From a virus: a DNA stretch of 64,000 bases. The notes under the pieces were generated by a model. The model searched no databases and was not told the DNA's origin. It was given only the letters and a program-made list of their open reading frames with translations. Numbering within the stretch: the first letter of the stretch is position 1; every line of letters starts with the position of its first letter. Below, piece after piece: positions 59,753 through 64,000 of the stretch. Made by a program: the position numbers and the translations under genes. The DNA lies in IMG/VR virus record IMGVR_UViG_3300027710_000017, positions 29,085 to 93,084 of that record. One strand, given 5' to 3'.

Positions 59753-60160
59753 ATGCTAAAGTTTCCAGAAGTAAAGTATGTTGAGCTAACTTGGAAAGAG
59801 TTTGAGCAACAGTTTAGACCTATCAAAAATCACTTCCGTAAAGACCCAGACGAGATTATGTTTGAGACCTATGGTGAGGAGCTAGACTTTGTTGTATCTA
59901 AAGTAGAGGACAATGTTGTTTGGACCTATGCTGATGGTGATTACTGTTCCTATGTTAGTGGAGGCTATCACTATGTAAACAGGATTGGCTATTACATTAC
60001 CGAGGTCCCTATGGAGAAAGACACAGAGTATCAGATTATCGTAAGCACCGAAGAAGAGTGTGAGTGTTACAACGAGGAAGGTTATGAAGATGGAGAAATG
60101 GGCAGAGCCGATTGTGAAAAATGCGAGGGGTATGGACTTGTCACTAACTACGTCGACTAG
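59753..60160 (+). CDS. Hypothetical 135-residue protein with C-terminal Cys cluster
   Basis: Beta-rich N-terminal part (KYVELTWKEFEQQFRP) and an acidic Cys end (EECECYNEEGYEDGEMGRADCEKCEGYG), a DnaJ-like CxC...CxxC spacing likely to bind zinc. Overlapped by the next gene. Unknown. Confidence 0.58.
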   Translation: MLKFPEVKYVELTWKEFEQQFRPIKNHFRKDPDEIMFETYGEELDFVVSKVEDNVVWTYADGDYCSYVSGGYHYVNRIGYYITEVPMEKDTEYQIIVSTEEECECYNEEGYEDGEMGRADCEKCEGYGLVTNYVD

Positions 60161-60497
60161 AAACCAAAACAAAGATAAGACGCATATTGTCTATGACCTA
60201 AACATCTACCAGCTAGAGCAGTTGGACTCAGATGGTGAGTACAGACATTTTGGCCCATGGTATATACATGTCTATGAATATGAAAACAGTAACATCGAAG
60301 AAGTTACAGCTCCAATAGAGTTAACTCAGGAGGAGTACGATAGTCTTATTGCTAATGACCCATACTTTGACGAGCCAGACGTATGGTATGGCCTAGAAGG
60401 ATTTCTATTTGAAAAGTGGGACCAGCTGGACGATCGTTTAAAGATGGTATTTGAATGTCTACCCAAGTACAAGGAAGATGCATTAGTAGATAACTAA
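60138..60497 (+). CDS. Hypothetical 119-residue protein
   Basis: TTG at 60138 preceded by GAGGGG is preferred over upstream in-frame ATGs that lack a ribosome site. The product (THIVYDLNIYQLEQLDSDGEYRHFGPWYIHVYEYEN) is beta-rich with an acidic end. Start uncertain. Operon end; three hairpins follow. Confidence 0.55.
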   Translation: MSLTTSTRNQNKDKTHIVYDLNIYQLEQLDSDGEYRHFGPWYIHVYEYENSNIEEVTAPIELTQEEYDSLIANDPYFDEPDVWYGLEGFLFEKWDQLDDRLKMVFECLPKYKEDALVDN

Positions 60498-60505
60498 ATA
60501 AGGAT

Positions 60506-60532
60506 TGATACGTCGAGCCTAGCTCCGTATCA
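60506..60532 (+). other. Intergenic hairpin I
   Basis: TGATACG/CGTATCA outer stem with inner GAGC/GCTC; first of three consecutive stem-loops after the 60.5 kb gene. Confidence 0.55.
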
Positions 60533-60533
60533 T

Positions 60534-60564
60534 GGATAACTGGTTAGGGGTAGCCAGGGTATCC
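60534..60564 (+). other. Intergenic hairpin II
   Basis: GGATA/TATCC and CTGG/CCAG stems separated by small bulges. Confidence 0.5.
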
Positions 60565-60568
60565 GAAC

Positions 60569-60609
60569 GGGGTGTCAGGACTCTTTCCTACTTTCAGTCT
60601 TGACACCCC
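60569..60609 (+). terminator. Intergenic hairpin III, terminator-like
   Basis: GGGGTGTCAGGACT/AGTCTTGACACCCC, 14 pairs with one G-U, followed shortly by ATTTTT. The end of its right arm is the -35 of the next promoter. Confidence 0.6.
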
Positions 60610-60628
60610 AACTAATTTTTGATACAAT
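60600..60628 (+). promoter_or_regulatory. Promoter of the 60.65 kb operon
   Basis: TTGACA, 17 bases, TACAAT with TGA extension. The -35 overlaps the right arm of the hairpin ending at 60,609, so termination and initiation are linked. Confidence 0.65.
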
Positions 60629-60647
60629 GTCATAGGAGAATAATACA

Positions 60648-60857
60648 ATGAGGCACTTGAAACCAACGAAAGAACTAAGGGTAGCTGTAAAAATGTCAGA
60701 CCTTGTCAATGACCTAACGCTAGACCTAGACCAAGTTGGAACATACATAGCAACTAACAACGCTACCACTTACAGACGAATTATGGAAGTTGCTGATTCG
60801 GCTAGGTATGAAAAAGAGCAAATGTGGAAGGACAATAATGACGACAACCTTTTCTAA
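60648..60857 (+). CDS. Hypothetical 69-residue protein
   Basis: RHLKPTKELRVAVKMSDLVNDLTLDLDQVGT, basic N-terminus, acidic helix after. AGGAG lies 9 bases before ATG and a full TTGACA-N17-TACAAT promoter lies upstream. Overlaps the next gene. Unknown. Confidence 0.6.
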   Translation: MRHLKPTKELRVAVKMSDLVNDLTLDLDQVGTYIATNNATTYRRIMEVADSARYEKEQMWKDNNDDNLF

Positions 60858-61113
60858 CAAGTGTGAAATACTTGGAGAACTTTGGATGGACTACAGAGAA
60901 GACGAAGAGTTCCAAGACTTTGTGGAATACAATGACTTGGGATTGCCATTAGCATATATGGTTGCTAGTGGAATCATAGCTACACCAACAGAGAAGGCAG
61001 AGGACATTGTAAACGAAACCTTTGACCTATTCCTAGGCTCTATGAGTATCAAAGACATTGGCTTCGAAACTTTGCCAGATGTGTTTGATGTAGCAGCGAA
61101 CCCACCAGAGTAA
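60838..61113 (+). CDS. Hypothetical 91-residue protein
   Basis: TTTFSNKCEILGELWMDYREDEEFQDFVEYNDLGLPLAYMVASGI, acidic and helical. ATG at 60838 chosen: AAGGA upstream, and no promoter precedes longer readings. Ends just before cassette copy 9. Confidence 0.6.
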   Translation: MTTTFSNKCEILGELWMDYREDEEFQDFVEYNDLGLPLAYMVASGIIATPTEKAEDIVNETFDLFLGSMSIKDIGFETLPDVFDVAANPPE

Positions 61114-61123
61114 AACCAGGGAT

Positions 61124-61152
61124 CTGGCTTCGGCCAGAAACTTGGCGCACCA
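61124..61152 (+). repeat. Hairpin + GGYGCRCCA element, copy 9
   Basis: CTGGC-TTCG-GCCAG, a UUCG tetraloop stem, then GGCGCACCA. No early promoter follows; it closes the last early operon before the origin. Confidence 0.62.
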
Positions 61153-61242
61153 CATCTTTGTCCATTTGTCAAGGGTATTACGATAACAATTTGATTACGA
61201 TGGATCATATTTTTCCCCAGAATATACAAACCTTTCTATCTT

Positions 61243-61370
61243 ATAGACATTACGAACATGTCCAAAAAATCCCAGAAAGTTAGATAGGTATCAAACCTTA
61301 TATAAATAGACATTAAGAACCCAAGTGAAAAAATCCCAGAAAGTTGGATATAAGGTTTGGGGGTATCAAT
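61243..61370. repeat. Two-copy 64-base tandem repeat
   Basis: ATAGACATTA(C/A)GAAC at 61,243 and 61,306, and the core AAAAAATCCCAGAAAGTT at 61,264 and 61,328. A third partial ATAGACATTACGA lies at 61,585. Confidence 0.65.
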
Positions 61371-61381
61371 GAATACACTGC

Positions 61382-61387
61382 TATACT
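61382..61387 (+). promoter_or_regulatory. -10 for the gene in the origin region
   Basis: TATACT 6 bases before ATG. Confidence 0.55.
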
Positions 61388-61393
61388 TGATAT

Positions 61394-61588
61394 ATGAGTC
61401 CAAGAAGGTATTTCCAAGCATTCAGTAATATGCCTATACCTGACTATGGTAAAGATCTAGGTACTACACTATGGTCTGCCTTTACTGTTATCAGTGGTTT
61501 GGATAAGTTATTTAGATTTACCCCGCCTACAATCACTAATGGTTTGGATAATGATAAGGCATCTACAGATCAAACCGTAGATAAATAG
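61394..61588 (+). CDS. Hypothetical 64-residue protein within the origin region
   Basis: Reads SPRRYFQAFSNMPIPDYGKDLGTTLWSAFTVISGLDKL. Two GGTTTGGATAA iteron-like repeats lie inside its coding sequence. -10 TATACT lies exactly 6 bases before ATG. It may be an origin-linked protein or a chance ORF; the promoter fit favours a gene. Confidence 0.52.
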   Translation: MSPRRYFQAFSNMPIPDYGKDLGTTLWSAFTVISGLDKLFRFTPPTITNGLDNDKASTDQTVDK

Positions 61589-61745
61589 ACATTACGATAG
61601 TCTTAAAAATTTCGGGGAATAACCAAATCATTCTGACAAATATCCCCTATATATATAACAATAACAAACCATTTATCCCTGATATCTGCATATTTTTATA
61701 GGGGTTTTTAGGCTATAAAGGTTTGATATTTATGTGGTTTGGCTA

Positions 61746-61774
61746 TTGACATTATAAAGGTTTGAGTGTATAAT
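61746..61774 (+). promoter_or_regulatory. Consensus promoter inside the origin region
   Basis: Perfect TTGACA, 17 bases, TATAAT. Two iteron cores overlap or flank it. No clear ORF follows, so it may make a leader or primer RNA for replication. Confidence 0.6.
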
Positions 61775-62070
61775 GGTTTGAGAAAGATTACGATCCAAGG
61801 TTTTATAGGTTCCATTACACAATACTAATATCAAAACCTCTCTTCACTATCTAAACCAATACAATCAGTAAGATCTATATGTGGATAACTCTGTGTATAA
61901 CTATCTAAAACTGTGTATAACTTATCATAAAAATGGGGGTATCCAAACCTCTGTATGGGGACTATGGGGCTATGGGGTTATCGTCTATAATGGTTTATTA
62001 GGTATGCTGCTATGAAGCAAGCCAAGCCTATCAGGATGTTATCCATAGGGTGTTATTCTTTCTATAGGTA

Positions 62071-62301
62071 TTACGAAGGCTTCGATTTATTCCCCGAAAA
62101 TTTAGTGCTACCCCATTTGACTCTAAGCCAGAGTCTCTCATGGATGTAGTATAGAATAAAGTTAATTCCATTTGATACCAAAGCAAGAGATGCTGAGAAG
62201 GCTAGGCTACCTGTCATAATTAGACCTACTAAGAATGTGGTTATGATTGCTATGACTCTCCAGCTAATGGACTTAGCTAAGGATCTTTTCTTGCTAACCA
62301 T
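62071..62301 (-). CDS. DUF2061 membrane protein, copy 1
   Basis: 76 residues: KKRSLAKSISWRVIAIITTFLVGLIMTGS and LYYIHERLWLRVKWG give the DUF2061 signature (basic N-terminus, KxxSWR, two hydrophobic helices, HERxW). Predicted small membrane protein; function unknown. Co-transcribed leftward with copy 2. Overlaps the upstream gene by 8 bases. Confidence 0.72.
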   Translation of the reverse strand: MVSKKRSLAKSISWRVIAIITTFLVGLIMTGSLAFSASLALVSNGINFILYYIHERLWLRVKWGSTKFSGNKSKPS

Positions 62302-62500
62302 CTATTTCCCAGTCTCCTGCATATCCAAAACATACCCCACCAGTAGACTTATCCCAGAGAGCAATCTCTCCTAGCTGTAGGTATTTAATCTGACTAGGCG
62401 ATGTGATATGGAACATCCAGCTACCCTCTGATATTGCAAACTCAGTGTCTACATCACTCATGAGGTTGATGTGGGTGTCTCTCTTTGCTGTAGCAAACAT
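62294..62500 (-). CDS. Hypothetical 68-residue protein
   Basis: FATAKRDTHINLMSDVDTEF, beta-like, ending CFGYAGDWEIDG. Unknown; located between the two DUF2061 genes, so it could be part of a functional trio. Confidence 0.55.
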   Translation of the reverse strand: MFATAKRDTHINLMSDVDTEFAISEGSWMFHITSPSQIKYLQLGEIALWDKSTGGVCFGYAGDWEIDG

Positions 62501-62501
62501 G

Positions 62502-62699
62502 CTACTTGATCTTTACAAACTTAGCCCAGACACGTTCATGAATGAAGTATCCGACAGCTTCCCAAGCGATGTATAGTAATGCTCCCAGAGTAGCATATTC
62601 CCATTCTCCTGTGAATAGGTAAATTACTCCAGCTACTCCGACTAGGTGAAAGATCTCCCAGCTGAGTGTTTTGATTAAGCTTCTCTTTGTGCTTTCCAT
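62502..62699 (-). CDS. DUF2061-like membrane protein, copy 2
   Basis: 65 residues: TKRSLIKTLSWEIFHLVGVAGVIYLFTG, LLYIAWEAVGYFIHERVWAKF, the same signature as copy 1 (KxxSW, HERxW). One base from the stop of the next gene. Unknown function. Confidence 0.68.
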   Translation of the reverse strand: MESTKRSLIKTLSWEIFHLVGVAGVIYLFTGEWEYATLGALLYIAWEAVGYFIHERVWAKFVKIK

Positions 62700-62707
62700 A
62701 GCTATCC

Positions 62708-63058
62708 TTATTCTGCTATTAGCCAGTCCAGAAGTTCTGGATTGTCTCTCATGAACATTAGCAAAGCATTCTCATAGATGCCGATAAAGTAGTGCTCCCA
62801 CTTCTCATACTCCGACTCTTTCTCTGGCAAACCATTCTCAAAGATCATACGCATAGCATGAAGAATCTCATGCATTAGAACTACCTTTTGTTTGCTTAAT
62901 GCTATATCGTTTGCTACGACAATTAGATTACCCTGGTCAAGAGTATACCCCTGGGAACCATCGTTTAGCATACCATCTAGATTGGTATCACGATATTCTA
63001 CCTCATACGTCTGTGGCCCAACCTTAACAGACTTGGGTCTTGGATCCTTTACGACCAT
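62708..63058 (-). CDS. HExxH zinc metallopeptidase-like protein
   Basis: 116 residues. LMHEILHAM supplies the HExxH zinc site in a short protein with VVANDIALSKQKVV before it and a Glu-rich helix after (ENGLPEKESEYEKWEHYF), like ImmA/IrrE-type phage proteins. Such peptidases cleave repressors or stay inactive as zinc proteins; the target is unknown. First gene of the leftward 62-63 kb operon; promoter at 63,085-63,114. Confidence 0.68.
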   Translation of the reverse strand: MVVKDPRPKSVKVGPQTYEVEYRDTNLDGMLNDGSQGYTLDQGNLIVVANDIALSKQKVVLMHEILHAMRMIFENGLPEKESEYEKWEHYFIGIYENALLMFMRDNPELLDWLIAE

Positions 63059-63084
63059 GTTTTTCCTTAGCTCAATTTACTACA

Positions 63085-63114
63085 ATTATACCCCATTTGG
63101 GGGGTCCATGTCAA
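63085..63114 (-). promoter_or_regulatory. Promoter with inverted repeat in spacer
   Basis: Minus strand TTGACA, 18 bases including CCCC-AAAT-GGGG, TATAAT. The symmetric spacer is a likely operator. Drives the metallopeptidase and DUF2061 genes. Confidence 0.65.
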
Positions 63115-63176
63115 GCAGGAATACCAGAGAATGTCAAGACGGAGTCTTGTATGTATCTCTTATTTTCCGCCGAACT

Positions 63177-63935
63177 TTAATTATTAGTCTCTATAATGCG
63201 AGTATAGGTAATTTCGCTGTTACCGTTGCCCTTAGCCCAGCCCTTAATAGAGCGTATCTCAGTCCTGTCTCCTGGCTTACCACCTGCGTGAATCATCTCG
63301 TCAGGGCCTATGTAGATACCGATGTGATAGGCACTACCGTAGCTTTGGTAATTAAAGGATACAAGGTCTCCGATCTTTGGCTCAGTTACGATAGCCCCAG
63401 AAACTCTTTGAACAGAAGCTCTGTGCTCAAGGTCAACGCCAAGGTGAGCGTATGTCCACTTGACAAGTCCTGAGCAATCCCATGCAGCTGGAGTAGATCC
63501 ACTAAAGACCCAAGGGGTTTTTCCAATTTGCTTCTTGACTAAAACCAAGGTCTCGTTTAGTGTCTTGGTGTCACTGGCAACCTTTTCCAGTCTGGCAATC
63601 TCTGCCTCTAGCTCATCCTGCTTTTTTTCAGCATCGGACTTGAGCTTATCCTTTGCTGCCTTTTCCTGGGCCATCCAATCGACTGAGCCGATGAGGGGTG
63701 GGTCTGAAGCCAGGACTGGCCCAACTGCCAGCTCCAAGGCCTTCACTGGCCCTGAGAAGATAACTTCTGTTGTTACTGGGGAATCAATTACTGGTGTTGG
63801 CTTTGTTACTTGTGTTACTGGTTGTTCTTTGTTCGATAATTCTGTGGTCTCTATCATAGCTCCGAATGCTACTCCAGTACCACTTGTAAGTAGCAATGCA
63901 ATCATACCAATTGCGATGAACCTTTTTCTTTCCAT
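63177..63935 (-). CDS. Secreted NlpC/P60 endolysin or cell-wall hydrolase
   Basis: 252 residues. An N-terminal signal or anchor (RFIAIGMIALLLTSGTGVAFGAM) is followed by a Thr/Pro-rich linker, a coiled coil near residues 90-130 (DAEKKQDELEAEIARLEKVASD) and an NlpC/P60 domain from ~140. The catalytic Cys is in WDCSGLVKWTY, the His in AYHIGIYIG and a third polar position in HAGGKPGD. It cleaves peptide bonds in peptidoglycan, as RipA-like actinobacterial hydrolases do. AAGGAGG precedes ATG. Export by the signal would avoid a classic holin. Confidence 0.85.
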   Translation of the reverse strand: MERKRFIAIGMIALLLTSGTGVAFGAMIETTELSNKEQPVTQVTKPTPVIDSPVTTEVIFSGPVKALELAVGPVLASDPPLIGSVDWMAQEKAAKDKLKSDAEKKQDELEAEIARLEKVASDTKTLNETLVLVKKQIGKTPWVFSGSTPAAWDCSGLVKWTYAHLGVDLEHRASVQRVSGAIVTEPKIGDLVSFNYQSYGSAYHIGIYIGPDEMIHAGGKPGDRTEIRSIKGWAKGNGNSEITYTRIIETNN

Positions 63936-64000
63936 TTGGCGACCTCCTTATTTATTTCTTGGTCGTTTATTGTTAGTGGGGGGTTCCCCTATTAAATTAT

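Larger units (their letters stand above)
61227..61949. other. Probable replication origin (iterons + DnaA boxes)
   Basis: Twelve GGTTTG/CAAACC cores occur on both strands, several in the context TATAAWGGTTTGA. Three DnaA boxes lie at 61,880-61,888 (TGTGGATAA) and 61,892-61,900 and 61,912-61,920 (TGTGTATAA), with AT-rich flanks and a consensus promoter at 61,746. The non-coding stretch 61,589-62,070 holds most of this. Resembles an iteron-type origin using host DnaA; the replication initiator protein was not found in the window. Confidence 0.6.

Noticed and set aside
60498-60610. tRNA or tmRNA in the structured gap
   Set aside because: The three stems are consecutive rather than a cloverleaf, and no anticodon arm, T-loop or CCA-like acceptor pairing was found.
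60621-60649. ATGTCATAGG at 60,627 as another member of the early promoter family
   Set aside because: The TACAAT 17 bases later overlaps the start codon of the 60.65 kb gene. TTGACA-N17-TACAAT just upstream explains the promoter better.
51340-61152. CRISPR array from the repeated GGYGCRCCA cassettes
   Set aside because: The copies are about a kilobase apart, separated by genes and promoters rather than unique spacers.
62011-62150. Rightward reading frame starting near 62,011
   Set aside because: It runs antisense over the well-supported DUF2061 gene, has no clear ribosome site and ends within that gene.

Overview
The window is part of the genome of a tailed phage with siphovirus architecture and low G+C (by eye about 40%). 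It most likely infects a low-G+C Gram-positive actinobacterium, possibly of freshwater type. The evidence is a secreted NlpC/P60 endolysin with a coiled-coil stalk, a gp88-family protein known from mycobacteriophages, a TIGR03299/DUF932 protein, a PASTA-containing virion protein, and many apparently leaderless genes, a habit common in actinobacteria. The host is inferred, not shown. No terminase, DNA polymerase, primase or integrase was recognised, and the DnaB-like helicase runs off the left edge, so the genome extends beyond the window.

Layout. (1) 1-48,162, minus strand, read right to left: a late block. It starts with a small membrane protein and an oxygenase (47.3-48.2 kb) and continues with a fibre and adhesin cluster (34-47 kb) containing collagen-like, PASTA/polyproline, FN3, Mtd-type and beta-sandwich proteins. 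Oxygenase genes lie at 32-34 kb and 41 kb. Then follow a 1232-residue putative laminin-G-like protein, portal, protease/scaffold, major capsid protein, connectors, tail tube, two paralogous tail chaperones, a 2973-residue tape measure, tail tip and hub, small virion proteins, a MerR-like protein and the replicative helicase. (2) 48.2-50.25 kb, plus strand: a short operon of small paralogous proteins, a zinc-finger protein and two more oxygenase-like proteins. (3) 50.4-51.2 kb, minus, and 51.49-61.6 kb, plus: about 36 mostly tiny, densely packed early-type genes in short operons. They are punctuated by a repeated cassette of hairpin + GGYGCRCCA + about 50-75 bp + a promoter with a conserved spacer. 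(4) 61.2-62.0 kb: a probable replication origin with three DnaA boxes, twelve GGTTTG iteron cores and a consensus promoter. (5) 62.07-63.94 kb, minus: two DUF2061 membrane proteins, a small protein, an HExxH metallopeptidase and the endolysin.

How it works together. Three promoter styles are visible. Early operons use TTGAnA-N17-TAnaaT with a conserved ATGTCRGWGG in the spacer. Many late and accessory genes use an extended -10 (TGnTATAAT) placed exactly 6-7 bases before the start codon, so their mRNAs should be leaderless. Other late operons use the same extended -10 followed by a leader and Shine-Dalgarno site. The most unusual biology is seven 2-oxoglutarate/Fe(II) dioxygenase-like genes near fibre genes that encode collagen-like Gly-X-Y repeats and polyproline tracts, which suggests hydroxylation of virion proteins; this link is inference.
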